A DNA stretch of 64,000 bases from Aquibacillus salsiterrae. GTDB taxonomy: Bacteria > Bacillota > Bacilli > Bacillales > Amphibacillaceae. The stretch lies in the NCBI RefSeq assembly GCF_028416595.1, contig NZ_JAMQKC010000006.1:1-64000 (forward strand), written 5' to 3'. The position numbers were made by a program, and so were the translations under genes. Every line of letters begins with the position of its first letter. Position 1 is the first letter of the stretch. Of this stretch, positions 1 to 9,552 are shown one piece after another. Under the pieces are notes generated by a model. It was not told where the DNA came from, did not search any database, and was given only the letters and a program-made list of their open reading frames with translations.

Positions 1-300
1 TCGGACTCAGTTCAACGAGTTCACGCTTTGCTTGTCCGAATTGAGCCTGTATTCGGACTCAGTTCAACGAGTTAGGGCTTTTCCTGTCCGAATTGAGCCT
101 GCATTCGGACTCAGTTCAACGTGCTAACGCTTTGCTTGTCCGAATTGAGCCTGTATTCGGACTCAGTTCAACGAGTTCACGCTTTGCTTGTCCGAATTGA
201 GCCTGTATTCGGACTCAGTTCAACGAGTTAGGGCTTTTCCTGTACGAATTGAGCCTGCATTCGGACTCAGTTCAACGTGCTAAGGCTTTTTGTCCAAATT
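1..300. repeat. 52-bp tandem array 1 (edge of window)
   Basis: About six head-to-tail copies of a 52-bp unit. ATTCGGACTCAG recurs at 51, 103, 155, 207 and 259, exactly 52 bp apart, and the first copy is cut by the window edge. Each unit contains the inverted pair ATTCGGAC ... GTCCGAAT, so a single unit can fold into a stem-loop. The copies differ mainly in the loop. The array lies downstream of the ydcC-like gene and may continue outside the window. The unit is related to the array at 39200-39740. Confidence 0.9.
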
Positions 301-329
301 GACTTCTGCACCTTTCCCAAAATAGACAA

Positions 330-366
330 AAAATAAAAGCAGACCCTAAAAAGGAAGCCTGCTTGA
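330..366 (-). terminator. terminator of ydcC-like gene
   Basis: On the minus strand, arms AAGCAG and CTGCTT with an interrupted inner stem are followed by a T-rich run. It lies directly downstream of the lipoprotein gene. Confidence 0.6.
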
Positions 367-381
367 TATGATATAAGTAGA

Positions 382-1407
382 TTATTTTGTTGATTGCCCG
401 CCGACAGAACTTGCCACGTCAATCATTTCTTGTTTAGTTAGTTCTTCACTTGCTAAATAGTAGTTGACACCTTCATAAGACCACTCTAGTGAATTATCAG
501 TCATAGCTCCCATAGTAAACCCTAGGCTAACTGGTTCACCAATTACAGACTTAGGCTTTGATGCAGTTGTTGGATACACTTCTAAACTTTCTTGGACAAG
601 TGTAAAGTTCTTTTCACCCTGGTAAGATGAAATCACTCGTTTTCCGTTTTCCACATCAACTTCCTTCGTTTCAATGAGTTCTGCACCAGCAGTAACTGTT
701 GGCTGTAATACAGCTAAATCTTTAATAGCACTTTCTTCTTGTCCACCCATCGTCGGAACACCGAAAAGGCTACTAGTCATGTTCTTCTCTATCTCAAACG
801 TATCATCAGCAAACTGAGGGTCTAACTCAAAGTTGGTAAACTCGACCTCAATAAGAGGATTTTTATCCTTATCTAGCACCTTAACCAATACTGGTGTAAA
901 TGTCTTTTTATCAAAATAAATTTCTTGGAATGGTAAATTGTTGTTATTTTGATAGTTTGTTTTTGTTTCAAATACATAATAATTATCTGTTGATTCAAAC
1001 GTTGCATCCGCATCTTTTAGAACATCGTCAATTAATGATTGATATAAGTATGGCTGACTGCTGCTATTTGGCCAATCACTTTGGAACTTAAAGCTCTTAT
1101 TTAACGCAGGTGTTAACACATAGACACCTTTGTCATTTCTAAGGATAATTTGACTACCTTCTTTGTCTTGTTCGTTCTTCAATAAGACGCGGTAGTAATC
1201 CTTCTTTTTGTGTGAAACATCAATATTATACGTCTGGCTTTCTTCTCCAGTTTGGAGACTCATCTTCGCCTGTGCTTTGTAGCCATCCATTTCTTCTACT
1301 GTCTTTTCTAGCTGTGCAACAACATCCTCTTTTGATTTTTCCCCACAGGCAGCTAATACTAGGATCAACAACACTGCCATGATCCCAAAGCTGAAATATT
1401 TTCTCAT
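382..1407 (-). CDS. ydcC: YdcC-like lipoprotein with LolA-type fold
   Basis: Predicted membrane-anchored lipoprotein of about 341 residues. The N-terminus is a signal segment ending in the lipobox LAACG, so the mature protein should be lipidated on Cys and face the outside of the membrane. The rest resembles the sporulation-linked YdcC/LolA-like family: a beta-rich lipoprotein-carrier fold with the pattern ELDPQFADDTFEI near the middle. I chose ATG 1407 rather than GTG 1413 because AAAGGAG lies 8 bases before it. In Bacillus, ydcC sits next to acpS and upstream of alr. Here it follows nnr and acpS on the same strand, which supports the assignment. Its exact molecular job is not known from the sequence. 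Confidence 0.85.
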   Translation of the reverse strand: MRKYFSFGIMAVLLILVLAACGEKSKEDVVAQLEKTVEEMDGYKAQAKMSLQTGEESQTYNIDVSHKKKDYYRVLLKNEQDKEGSQIILRNDKGVYVLTPALNKSFKFQSDWPNSSSQPYLYQSLIDDVLKDADATFESTDNYYVFETKTNYQNNNNLPFQEIYFDKKTFTPVLVKVLDKDKNPLIEVEFTNFELDPQFADDTFEIEKNMTSSLFGVPTMGGQEESAIKDLAVLQPTVTAGAELIETKEVDVENGKRVISSYQGEKNFTLVQESLEVYPTTASKPKSVIGEPVSLGFTMGAMTDNSLEWSYEGVNYYLASEELTKQEMIDVASSVGGQSTK

Positions 1408-1466
1408 GGTCACAACTCCTTTGCCTCATTTCAGGAGAACAAAGGGAACGCACACACCTGCAAATT

Positions 1467-2980
1467 TTATAGAAATGTACGAAATACCGAAGCTAAGCCA
1501 TCGATTACATCTGTAGCCAATAAGTCCTTATCGGAATGTTTCAGCTCAACTAATTGATCAGCGGATTTCCCATGAAGGTAGCACCCATTTGCAATTGCTT
1601 CACTCAAATTTCCTGATTGGATCATCAACGCTAAAATAATACCCGATAACACGTCTCCACTACCACCTTTAGCCAAACCCGGATTGCCTGTCATGTTTAC
1701 CCACTGATTCCCTGACGGATCAGTAATGATTGTAAACGGACCCTTTAATACCAAATATGATACCTAGTTGCAAATTCCTTTGTCACGGCAAAAGGATTTA
1801 GTAAAATTTGAGCGACGGGAAGACCCGTTAACAATGACATTTCCCCAAGATGTGGGGTTAACACGGTTGGATGCTCGCGCTGTTCCAATACCGTTAAATC
1901 ATCGTGGATGTGATGTATCCCATCAGCATCGATAAGGAGCTGCTGATTAGACATTTGGATGACCTGTCTAGTAAATGCTTTTGCATTACTATCTCGTCCC
2001 ATTCCCATTCCAATCGCTATGCCATCATACATGGAGAAATCAATCGATACAGGACCAGCAATTCTCCCATCTTTACTCGGCAATGACAGATAAGTTGCTT
2101 CGGCACAGTGTGAAGAAACAGATGGAATTACCTCTTTTGCTGTTGCAACGGTTAAAAGACCTGCACCTGAGCGTAGCGCTGCTTTGGCAGACATTGCTAC
2201 CGAGCCAATCATCTCATAACTCCCACCAATAACTAAGCCTCGTCCATGATTCCCTTTATGGGAAAACCTATCCCTACTAGGTAGCGTCTTTTGGACATCC
2301 GCTTGTTGCCATGTACGCCGAATGGTATGTTTTCCATGGCCAATTGGTGGCAAGCCAATCGATACAGGTTCCCATTTCCCATAGAAGTCCGCTGTATGTT
2401 GAAGAAAAGCGCTCATTTTTGGCTGCTCTACAATAAATGTGTAGTCTGCTTCAACACCAGTTTGAAAAGTAAGACCTTCATCGGCAGGAACGCCACTTGG
2501 GATATCCACCGAAATCACTTTAGCGCTTTTGTTGTTAATCATTGGAATGATTCGGTCAAACGGTGGCCTTAGTTTGTCTTTAATCCCAATTCCAAATATG
2601 GCGTCGATGACAACATCTGCCTGCTCCAAGAAGCATTCAATCTTCTCACCTTTGGCATCGACATGAACCAGCCCCCCATAATTCTGAAAGACTTGTTTAT
2701 GGTAGCGCGCATCTCCGCGAACTTTTTCATCAGAGACTAATTGTAATAAGTTTACACCATAGCCCTGGTTCCTTAATGTGCGCCCGATAACGAAGCCATC
2801 TCCACCATTGTTTCCAGCACCTACTAAAATGAGTACCTGTGATTCATTAGCTAACAACGGGATAATCTTCTCGGTAATAGCTCTTCCGGCATTCTCCATT
2901 AGGATTCTGCCATCTAGACCTCCTTCTTCCATTGCAAATCGATCCATTTCGTACATTTCGTTTGCGGTGACAATGTGCAC
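1467..2980 (-). pseudogene. nnr: NAD(P)H-hydrate epimerase/dehydratase, frameshifted
   Basis: Bifunctional metabolite-repair enzyme that epimerises and dehydrates damaged NAD(P)H hydrate. The N-terminal YjeF epimerase domain (GNNGGDGFVIGR) is followed by the ADP-dependent dehydratase domain (HKGNHGRGLVIGG). The main frame stops at 1745 after RYHIWY. The rest of the dehydratase, including the family signature GNPGLAKGGSGDVLSG, continues in the next frame from about 1754 to 1467. A single missing base near 1752-1758 would restore HI-LVLKGP, the usual family sequence. GTG 2980 is preferred as start because GGAGGG precedes it. Either the gene is recently inactivated in its dehydratase half or this is an assembly error. 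Confidence 0.85.
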
Positions 2981-3080
2981 AATGTTCCCTCCTACCCGCA
3001 CTAGAATATATGAGACAAACTAGCGAAATATGCAGACTAGCCTGACAAGCTTTAAATTTTTTATCCACACCTATGGTCTA

Positions 3081-3440
3081 TCATACCGATTCAACCACTA
3101 CTTGAGCGACTACATATGCCTCACTATGAGAAATGGAAACGAATACTCGCTCCCCGTCTATTTGATTAGCAACGAGTGTCGGTGCACCCTGTTTGTTAGG
3201 TAAAATTTCAATATCAAGAAAGCCAACTTTGCCAATACCTGTTCCAATTGCTTTTGAATAGGCCTCCTTTGCAGCAAACCTCCCTGCCACGAACTCCATT
3301 TTTCGTTTGTTTGATGTTAGTTGATTCCATATGTCAAGTTCATTAGTTGTGAGGATTCTTTTGGCAAAACGAGGATTTTTGTTAACTGCCTCTGCGATAC
3401 GGGTGATTTGTACTATGTCAATTCCAATTCCTTTTATCAT
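3081..3440 (-). CDS. acpS: holo-[acyl-carrier-protein] synthase
   Basis: Transfers the 4'-phosphopantetheine arm of CoA to the serine of apo-acyl carrier protein, which is needed for fatty acid synthesis. Length 119 residues is typical of the trimeric AcpS family. The N-terminal GIGIDIVQI holds the Mg-binding aspartate, and FAAKEAYSKAIGTGIG is the second family signature with the catalytic Glu/Lys pair. It is upstream of nnr and ydcC on the same strand, as in Bacillus relatives, and divergent from the rhomboid gene. Confidence 0.97.
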   Translation of the reverse strand: MIKGIGIDIVQITRIAEAVNKNPRFAKRILTTNELDIWNQLTSNKRKMEFVAGRFAAKEAYSKAIGTGIGKVGFLDIEILPNKQGAPTLVANQIDGERVFVSISHSEAYVVAQVVVESV

Positions 3441-3629
3441 TTCATTCCATCCCTTATCGTTATGAATTAAATATCCCGGATAATGCCCTAGTTAAATCAT
3501 AACAAGTTGTTGACTTTTTTCAAGCTGGATAACATTTAGATGGTTATGACTGTGAATACAATATTTTGTAAAGTATTATATATAGTAGAAGTAGCGGTTA
3601 GCAGAAAATACGAATAAAGGAGTTTCTTC

Positions 3630-4439
3630 ATGTTCATTAGAAGAGAAAGCTTTAAACAGTTCATCCATTTTTACCCTGTGATTACGACATTGGTCGCTAT
3701 CCAAATCGGAATTTGGCTTCTCATGTTTCTTACACCAATGATTAATGGAATTATTGGTGTAATTGGACTCCAGTTTCCACCAATCGGTAATTGGATCTAT
3801 CAATGGGGGGCAGGAGTTAATCTACTCGTTCAACAAGGGGATTATTGGCGATTAGTGACACCCATCTTTCTACACGATCCAAACGGTGTGACACATGTAT
3901 TATTCAATTCTTTTTCTTTAGTTATCTTTGGTCCAGCACTTGAGCAAATGCTTGGTAAAGTTAAGTTTCTATCCGTTTATTTACTCGCAGGAACGATTGG
4001 AAACCTATTTACCTTCCTGATGGACCCTAGCGCGTATTACTTTAGTTTAGGCGCTTCGGGTGCGATTTATGGGTTACTCGGCTTATACCTTTTCATGATT
4101 TTCTTTGAAAAGCACCTGATTGATCCCGCTAGCGCACAGATTGTAAAAATCATCTTAGTTGTTGGGCTTATTATGACGTTTTTACGTCCTGGTATTAATA
4201 TTTATGCACACATCTTCGGTTTTATTGGAGGCGTGGCACTTGGACCAATTTTCTTACGTAATGTTAAACCTTTTTCGCCCTATCGCAACCCGATAAGACA
4301 CACAGAAGACAACAATTTCCAATTCAACCCAAACAGATGGAATAAAAAGAGGCTCCCAATTAAACAATATGGAAGACCGATTCTTTGGACTATCATAGTA
4401 GTCTTAGTAGTTCTAGGAGTGTTCGGAAGATTCCTGTAA
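3630..4439 (+). CDS. rhomboid family intramembrane serine protease
   Basis: Polytopic membrane protease of 269 residues, related to B. subtilis YdcA. The catalytic dyad is visible as Ser143 in GASGAIYG and His194 in YAHIFGFIGG. The conserved H89/N93 region (HVLFNSFS) that forms the oxyanion hole is also present. About six transmembrane segments lie between residues 20 and 265, with a basic loop before the last one. AAAGGAG lies 8 bases before the ATG. The gene is divergent from acpS, matching Bacillus gene order. Natural substrates cannot be inferred. Confidence 0.92.
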   Translation: MFIRRESFKQFIHFYPVITTLVAIQIGIWLLMFLTPMINGIIGVIGLQFPPIGNWIYQWGAGVNLLVQQGDYWRLVTPIFLHDPNGVTHVLFNSFSLVIFGPALEQMLGKVKFLSVYLLAGTIGNLFTFLMDPSAYYFSLGASGAIYGLLGLYLFMIFFEKHLIDPASAQIVKIILVVGLIMTFLRPGINIYAHIFGFIGGVALGPIFLRNVKPFSPYRNPIRHTEDNNFQFNPNRWNKKRLPIKQYGRPILWTIIVVLVVLGVFGRFL

Positions 4440-4455
4440 GATCGGAGTGATTCGT

Positions 4456-4905
4456 GTGCATCCAGCATGGTTGTTTATCCTCGCTTCCATTATTGCTGTT
4501 TTCGGAATTTTGTCTGCATACAAAAAACTAATTCGTTCAATTCAGGAGCATATTGACTTAGGACATTGGAGTCAAGACATCTTGCAGAAAGTAAATACGC
4601 GTTATTTTATTAACCTAGCGATTGTTGAAGCTGTTCCAATCGTCCTATTGGTCATCGGTTTAGCTCAAATCGAAGCATACACCATATCAAGTTCAACTAG
4701 AATCGTAGGGGTACTCGTTGTCCTCGCGGTACTTGTATTCGGCATCGTAAATATTGTTGTCACAACGAGCGATTTGACAAAAGGAGAAAATGTTACCGAT
4801 AGCCACCGAGCATCGATAAAGGTTTTGCCTCTGATTGGTATCGGGACGATTTCAAGTATCCCTATCATCAGTATAGTTGGCTTGTTCTTACTTGACCTAG
4901 CATAA
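4456..4905 (+). CDS. small multi-pass membrane protein, F0 subunit c-like patch
   Basis: Predicted membrane protein of about 149 residues with four hydrophobic segments. GTG 4456 is the better start: GGAGTG lies 6 bases ahead of it, whereas the upstream GTG at 4447 overlaps that site. The segment NLAIVEAVPIVLLVIGL resembles the carboxylate-bearing helix of ATP synthase subunit c (VEALPI), but the overall layout is not that of a c subunit. It follows the rhomboid gene by 16 bases and is probably co-transcribed. Function unknown. The c-subunit likeness is an observation, not a call. Confidence 0.7.
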   Translation: MHPAWLFILASIIAVFGILSAYKKLIRSIQEHIDLGHWSQDILQKVNTRYFINLAIVEAVPIVLLVIGLAQIEAYTISSSTRIVGVLVVLAVLVFGIVNIVVTTSDLTKGENVTDSHRASIKVLPLIGIGTISSIPIISIVGLFLLDLA

Positions 4906-5006
4906 GTCAATCGATGATTAAAGCTAAGCGGACATTTGTGAATTTGTTAAAGTTTTTATTAAATATCGTACTCCATGTCATGTTTTAAAAATTCCATTGA
5001 ACGATT

Positions 5007-5040
5007 TAAAAAAGCTCCAAAATTTCTTGGAGCTTTTTTT
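5007..5040. terminator. bidirectional terminator
   Basis: Perfect inverted repeat AAAGCTCCAA / TTGGAGCTTT flanked by A- and T-runs, downstream of the small membrane protein gene. It can act on both strands. Confidence 0.85.
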
Positions 5041-5055
5041 CTTTTTTCTTCAAAA

Positions 5056-5090
5056 CAAAAAGTGCTATCAAAAAGACAGCACTTTATTAT
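5056..5090 (-). terminator. terminator of cshA
   Basis: On the minus strand AAAGTGCTGTC pairs with GATAGCACTTT and is followed by TTGTTTT. It lies just past the cshA stop codon. Confidence 0.75.
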
Positions 5091-5092
5091 TA

Positions 5093-6559
5093 TTATCCTT
5101 GTTTACGGCTTGTATTGTTTGACGGACGTTTGTTTTGGAATTTTCGGTTACGTCCACCACCAGTTTTTCCTCCGCGGGAAAAGTTGCGATTATTATCATT
5201 TCTAAACTTTTTCCCTTTATTGTTCGATGGTTTTTTCACACTAACTGGTTGTACAGACGAAAGGGTTACAGGTGCATTACGACGCTCTTTCGTCATCATC
5301 TTTAATGCTGCCGCTACAACCGTTACAGAATCATACTCTTCTAACAATTCTGCAGCTGTTTCCCGGTAATCTCCAAGGTCTTTACCATTTATCGTTGACG
5401 TTAACTTTTCAACGGTAACTTGTTGTTGACCTCGGCGTGCTTCATCAAACGATGGAGCGTCCATTCTTTTCACTTTACTCTTTGTCACTTTCTCAATCAA
5501 GTGAAGGTGTGGCATCTCCCTTGGTGTAATGAATGATATTGCTTCGCCGGCCTTACCAGCTCTTCCTGTACGACCAATACGGTGAACATAGCTTTCCGGG
5601 TCTTGTGGTACGTCAAAGTTATAGACGTGTGTAACACCGGAGATATCAAGTCCACGAGCAGCAACATCGGTAGCTACTAGGATTTCAATTCGACCATTTT
5701 TAAATTTGTTAAGCACAGACATACGTTTTCCTTGAGTTAAGTCACCATGAATCCCTTCTGCACGGAACCCACGCGCATGAAGACCTTCTGTTACTTCATC
5801 AACACGCTTTTTCGTTCTTCCAAAAATAATCGCAAGCTCAGGACCATGAATATCTAATAGGTTAGTGAGCGTATCAAATTTTTGCTTCTCATGAACTTCC
5901 ACAAAAAATTGATCAATATTTGAAACGGTCATTTCTTTTGATTTCACTTTAACTTCTTCTGGATTTTTCATCAACGTTGCTGCAATTTCGCGAATTTCTT
6001 TCGGCATCGTTGCAGAGAAAAGTAATGTTTGCTTTTGTTCTGGAATCACCTTTAAAATATCACGAATATCATCGATGAATCCCATGTTAAGCATTTCATC
6101 AGCCTCGTCTAATACAGCCGTATGAACATTACTAGTGTTAATAGTTTTCCGGCGAATATGGTCTAATAATCGACCAGGGGTTGCAACGACAATATGTGGA
6201 CCATCTTTCAATGCTCTAATTTGGCGGTCCATATGTTGTCCACCATAAACTGGTAATGTTCGAACACCCTTAAATTTGCCGAGACGGTGGATTTCTTCAG
6301 ACACCTGAATAGCAAGTTCTCTTGTTGGTGCCACAATTAATCCTTGAATTTTCTTCACATCTTGATTTATTTTTTCGATCATCGGAATACCGAACGCAGC
6401 TGTTTTACCAGTACCAGTCTGTGCTTGTCCGATTACATCTTTTCCTTGTAGGCCTAGAGGAATGGTTTGAGCCTGAATTGGCGTTGCTTCTTCAAATCCC
6501 ATTTGTTCTAAAGCCTTCATTATTGGCTTGGAAATACCTAATTCGTTAAAAGTTGTCAC
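5093..6559 (-). CDS. cshA: DEAD-box RNA helicase
   Basis: ATP-dependent RNA helicase, likely the degradosome- and cold-associated CshA. Motif order is complete: Q-motif region ([10 protein letters not shown]), motif I AQTGTGKT at residues 46-53, DEAD, SAT, and [10 protein letters not shown] (motif VI). The C-terminus carries a basic, Arg/Gly/Asn-rich tail typical of RNA-binding extensions. Length 488 is usual for the family. The start is GTG 6559 with GGAG about 11 bases upstream. The position before the rhomboid/acpS block matches B. subtilis. A terminator-like hairpin far upstream (6745-6785) could lie in its 5' leader. Confidence 0.95.
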   Translation of the reverse strand: MTTFNELGISKPIMKALEQMGFEEATPIQAQTIPLGLQGKDVIGQAQTGTGKTAAFGIPMIEKINQDVKKIQGLIVAPTRELAIQVSEEIHRLGKFKGVRTLPVYGGQHMDRQIRALKDGPHIVVATPGRLLDHIRRKTINTSNVHTAVLDEADEMLNMGFIDDIRDILKVIPEQKQTLLFSATMPKEIREIAATLMKNPEEVKVKSKEMTVSNIDQFFVEVHEKQKFDTLTNLLDIHGPELAIIFGRTKKRVDEVTEGLHARGFRAEGIHGDLTQGKRMSVLNKFKNGRIEILVATDVAARGLDISGVTHVYNFDVPQDPESYVHRIGRTGRAGKAGEAISFITPREMPHLHLIEKVTKSKVKRMDAPSFDEARRGQQQVTVEKLTSTINGKDLGDYRETAAELLEEYDSVTVVAAALKMMTKERRNAPVTLSSVQPVSVKKPSNNKGKKFRNDNNRNFSRGGKTGGGRNRKFQNKRPSNNTSRKQG

Positions 6560-6739
6560 TGTTATTTCCTACTCCTTTTTCAAAACAAAATTATTTAGCG
6601 CAAAAATACGCAAGCATCATCAATTACTCATCATTGAAAACGACCGTTTGTAATTTTTAAAATCTTCCTAACCTAAATTAGAAAAAACTTCGCTTGTCAC
6701 CGGTGTGACGAAAGCTTTCGTTTTACTTCAATAAAGACT

Positions 6740-6785
6740 TAACATAGTAAAAAAAGCCTTCCTCCACACCTTGGAAGAGGCCTTC
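6740..6785 (-). terminator. terminator-like hairpin upstream of cshA
   Basis: In the 358-bp gap between cshA and the divergent transporter gene, the minus strand shows GCC-TC-TTCC pairing with GGAA-GGC (a bulged stem) followed by a run of seven T. No minus-strand gene precedes it. It is either an attenuator in a long cshA leader or the end of a short untranslated transcript. Nothing else recognisable was seen in this gap. Confidence 0.4.
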
Positions 6786-6917
6786 GCCGCGAGCACTCAA
6801 TGGATTATTACATATTACCACACTCTTGGTATTAATTCTACATCGATGATAAATGATTTTCAAACAAATGAGTGCTACAATGAGTAAAAAACCAAACTGA
6901 CAACAAGGAGGAACATC

Positions 6918-7826
6918 ATGAATCACCCTCCAATTAACCCGTATATCGCCATTATCATAGGCGTCCTTTCGGTTTCAACTGCTGCCGTTTTAGTAAAGCT
7001 TGCTGATGCGACTCCTGCCTCTATTATTGCTAATTATCGACTGTTATTGGCTGTACTAATAATGGCTCCTTATGTGTTTATTAAACACCGACATGAGTTT
7101 AAGCTGGTTTCCAAACAAGATTGGCTGTTATCGGTATTAGCAGGTATCTTTCTAGCCTTTCATTTTATTTTTTGGTTTGAGTCATTAAATTATACATCTG
7201 TCGCCAGTTCAGTTGTTCTTGTAACGCTACAACCGATTTTCACCTTCCTCGGCACCTATCTTTTCTTTAAAGAACGCTTTTCCGCCATCTCTCTACTAAG
7301 TATGATTATCGCCATTTTAGGAAGTATAATCATTAGTTGGGTTGACTTCAAAATCAGTGGACAAGCATTGTTTGGCGATTTTCTTGCCATTATAGGTGCG
7401 ATTATGGTCACAGTTTATTTTCTGATGGGTCAAAATGTAAGAAAAAGGCTATCCTTAATGACCTATACATTTATAGTGTACGGCATTAGTTCCGTTACGC
7501 TTGTCATCTATAACGTTATACTCGCTAAACCATTTTTCGGGTTTCCCTTAGACAACTGGCTCGTTTTTTTCGCTCTAGCGATCATCCCTACTTTTTTCGG
7601 TCACACGCTATTCAATTGGGCAATACGTTGGGTTAGTACCTCTGTTATTTCAATGAGTATTATTTTTGAACCAGTAGGAGCTTCTATTCTTGCCTATTTT
7701 ATGTTAGGTGAACAAGTCACTTGGTCCCAATGGCTAGGTGGGACCATAGTCGTGTTTGGATTGTTTTTATTTGTCATTAATACCACTTTCAGGGCTAGGA
7801 ATACTTTTTCACAAAATACTGAATGA
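6918..7826 (+). CDS. DMT-family (EamA) transporter
   Basis: Integral membrane protein of 302 residues with ten predicted transmembrane helices made of two EamA repeats (about residues 8-142 and 153-290). This is the drug/metabolite transporter superfamily layout. The second repeat holds the usual pattern of conserved Gly, Pro and Glu near FEPVGASILAYFMLGE. The start ATG has CAAGGAGG 5-6 bases upstream. It stands alone between divergent cshA and a convergent hydrolase gene. Substrate cannot be read from the sequence; relatives export amino acids or metabolites. Confidence 0.88.
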   Translation: MNHPPINPYIAIIIGVLSVSTAAVLVKLADATPASIIANYRLLLAVLIMAPYVFIKHRHEFKLVSKQDWLLSVLAGIFLAFHFIFWFESLNYTSVASSVVLVTLQPIFTFLGTYLFFKERFSAISLLSMIIAILGSIIISWVDFKISGQALFGDFLAIIGAIMVTVYFLMGQNVRKRLSLMTYTFIVYGISSVTLVIYNVILAKPFFGFPLDNWLVFFALAIIPTFFGHTLFNWAIRWVSTSVISMSIIFEPVGASILAYFMLGEQVTWSQWLGGTIVVFGLFLFVINTTFRARNTFSQNTE

Positions 7827-7841
7827 CTAACCAACCCATTT

Positions 7842-7876
7842 GATGGCCCAATCCGTATCGGGCTGGACCATCTTTA
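7842..7876 (+). terminator. terminator after DMT transporter
   Basis: GATGGCCCA pairs with TGGACCATC (one mismatch) and a short T-run follows. Confidence 0.65.
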
Positions 7877-7927
7877 TGCCTGACTCGTTTGATATGCAGA
7901 TTGCTGATGCAAATCCCTATTTTCAGA

Positions 7928-7972
7928 ACAAAAGCTCTTGGTTTTTTTATGCTTTCTTATCTTCTAAGCTAA
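7928..7972 (+). repeat. tail remnant of dispersed hairpin element
   Basis: AAAGCTCTTGG, a T-run and then GCTTTCTTATC match the conserved tail of the dispersed element seen elsewhere in the window. No head is present. Confidence 0.6.
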
Positions 7973-7989
7973 AGTCTGCTTGAGTATTC

Positions 7990-8673
7990 TTATCTGCTTA
8001 AGAATTGATAAACTGCCTGATTTAAAACATCTTTATCTTCCCCAAGACAAATGTGATGCTTGGAATCATGGAAAAACACGACTTCCGTATTAGCAGGTAT
8101 TTCTTTATCAATGTAGTACGCAGATTGATACGGTACCATTCCATCTTGAATACCTTGTGCCACAAAAACTGGACACGATATTTCTTTTAAGTATGGCTTT
8201 GTAAATTTCATACATTTCAGGAATTCTAATGTTGCTTTGAGCGGAACCGATCCTTGTTTTCTTACGTACCTCTGAAATAATTCATTGTCTTTTAATTCAC
8301 CAGTTATCCCCTCTTTAACAAATTGGCTGAAATCTAAACTAAGTTGTTTCATGTTAATGTATTTCCGTGAGGGAGATAATAAGACTAATTTTGCTACTTG
8401 GTATTTAGCAGCAAGGTATGCTGAAATCATTCCACCCATAGAAAACCCAATTAAAAAAATTTCATCACATTGAATCAACAGATTAGATAACTCTGTTTCG
8501 GCTGCTTCGACCCAATCTTCAAAGGTCACTGTATCTAACGATAATTCCATCCCATGACCAGGTAACGTTGGAACAGCTACCTTCCAATTCGTTTTCTCTT
8601 TTAAGTAAGCTGCCAAAGGTTCTACTTCATACGCTCCCCCAGTAAAACCATGAATACATAAACAGCCAATCAT
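7990..8673 (-). CDS. alpha/beta hydrolase, carboxylesterase type
   Basis: Cytoplasmic serine hydrolase of about 227 residues resembling the Bacillus/Geobacillus carboxylesterase (Est30/YvaK) group. The nucleophile is Ser78 in GFSMGG. HGFTGG near the N-terminus supplies the oxyanion hole, and the acid and base are likely in GIQDGMVPY and DSKHH. I placed the start at ATG 8673 because AGGGGG lies 7 bases ahead. The in-frame ATGs at 8679 and 8706 lack suitable spacing. It is a single gene, convergent with the transporter. Relatives hydrolyse short-chain esters; the physiological substrate is unknown. Confidence 0.88.
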   Translation of the reverse strand: MIGCLCIHGFTGGAYEVEPLAAYLKEKTNWKVAVPTLPGHGMELSLDTVTFEDWVEAAETELSNLLIQCDEIFLIGFSMGGMISAYLAAKYQVAKLVLLSPSRKYINMKQLSLDFSQFVKEGITGELKDNELFQRYVRKQGSVPLKATLEFLKCMKFTKPYLKEISCPVFVAQGIQDGMVPYQSAYYIDKEIPANTEVVFFHDSKHHICLGEDKDVLNQAVYQFLSR

Positions 8674-8822
8674 GGTCATGCCCCCTATCTGTATTACTGC
8701 CACCATTATGTATTATATATTGTTCCCTATGTTACGAAAAGTTCTTGAGATAACAGAATGGACGTGACTAACATTACATGTTAGCCACACACCAAGCAAG
8801 ATTTTATAATTTCATAGACAAC

Positions 8823-8856
8823 AAAAAATCCTTGCCGAAGTTTGACGACAAGGACC
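8823..8856 (-). terminator. terminator of yppG-like gene
   Basis: On the minus strand TCCTTG pairs with CAAGGA (with inner pairs) followed by TTTTTTG. Confidence 0.7.
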
Positions 8857-8869
8857 TCACTTACTTTAT

Positions 8870-9430
8870 TTATTTAAAACCTTTGACGAAAGATCCAAGC
8901 CCTTTTAACAGTGGGTATACTTGATGGTACGTGTTCGTAACTTGCCCAACCGTATTAAACATTTTATCCATATCCAATTTACCATTTTCATCTTTAAATA
9001 TTGACATTAATCCTGGTCTCTTTTTGCCCATTGGACCAGGATATGGTAGGCCCCCTTGAAATGGTGGCATCGACTGTGCAACTGGTTGTTGGAACCCATA
9101 ATTTATTGGTTGTTTCGGTCTGGCAAATTGTCCAAATGGAGTTCTTGGTGGCTGTTGTTGAATTGGCTGTTGAGTGTAGCTAGTTTGTTGATTGGCTTGA
9201 TTTTTAGCGTATGGTTGATGGTCTGTGTGCTGTTGTGCGTACGACGGAAATGGATATCCAGTTTCTGAGTAGTTTAGATTCGGTTGTTGGGCAGATCCAT
9301 GTGGCGAATTAGCACCTGTAGGATATGTTACTTGCTGTTGACTAGGATGATAATATTGTGGCTGTCCGTAATGAGGAAATCCGTCCTTTCTTTGATGCTG
9401 GATGTATGGCGAATAGTATTGTTGGTTCAT
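8870..9430 (-). CDS. yppG: YppG-like protein, Gln/Pro/Tyr-rich
   Basis: Protein of 186 residues. The first 130 residues are low-complexity, rich in Gln, Pro, Tyr and His, like Bacillus spore-coat-associated proteins. The conserved C-terminal domain (about residues 138-186) contains GLMSIFKDENGKLDMDKMF and ends in LLKGLGSFVKGFK, characteristic of the YppG family. GAGGTG precedes the ATG by about 6 bases. It is monocistronic with its own terminator. A coat or spore-surface role is inferred from family and composition only. Confidence 0.8.
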   Translation of the reverse strand: MNQQYYSPYIQHQRKDGFPHYGQPQYYHPSQQQVTYPTGANSPHGSAQQPNLNYSETGYPFPSYAQQHTDHQPYAKNQANQQTSYTQQPIQQQPPRTPFGQFARPKQPINYGFQQPVAQSMPPFQGGLPYPGPMGKKRPGLMSIFKDENGKLDMDKMFNTVGQVTNTYHQVYPLLKGLGSFVKGFK

Positions 9431-9519
9431 GGAAACACCTCTTTCATGTAACTAATCTCTTTAATACTTAACATATGCAATAGTCCCAAATTGGTTAAAA
9501 CGTTCATGATAAGACAACA

Positions 9520-9552
9520 AAAAGACCCAGCCATGATGGCTTGGTCTTAATA
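9520..9552 (-). terminator. terminator overlapping the end of the glutaredoxin-like gene
   Basis: AAGACC.AGCC / GGCT.GGTCTT hairpin followed on the minus strand by TTTTTG. The stop codon at 9547-9549 lies within the hairpin. Confidence 0.8.

Noticed and set aside
6723-6926. 67-codon minus-strand frame upstream of cshA
   Set aside because: It runs through the terminator-like hairpin and T-run and has no recognisable sequence.
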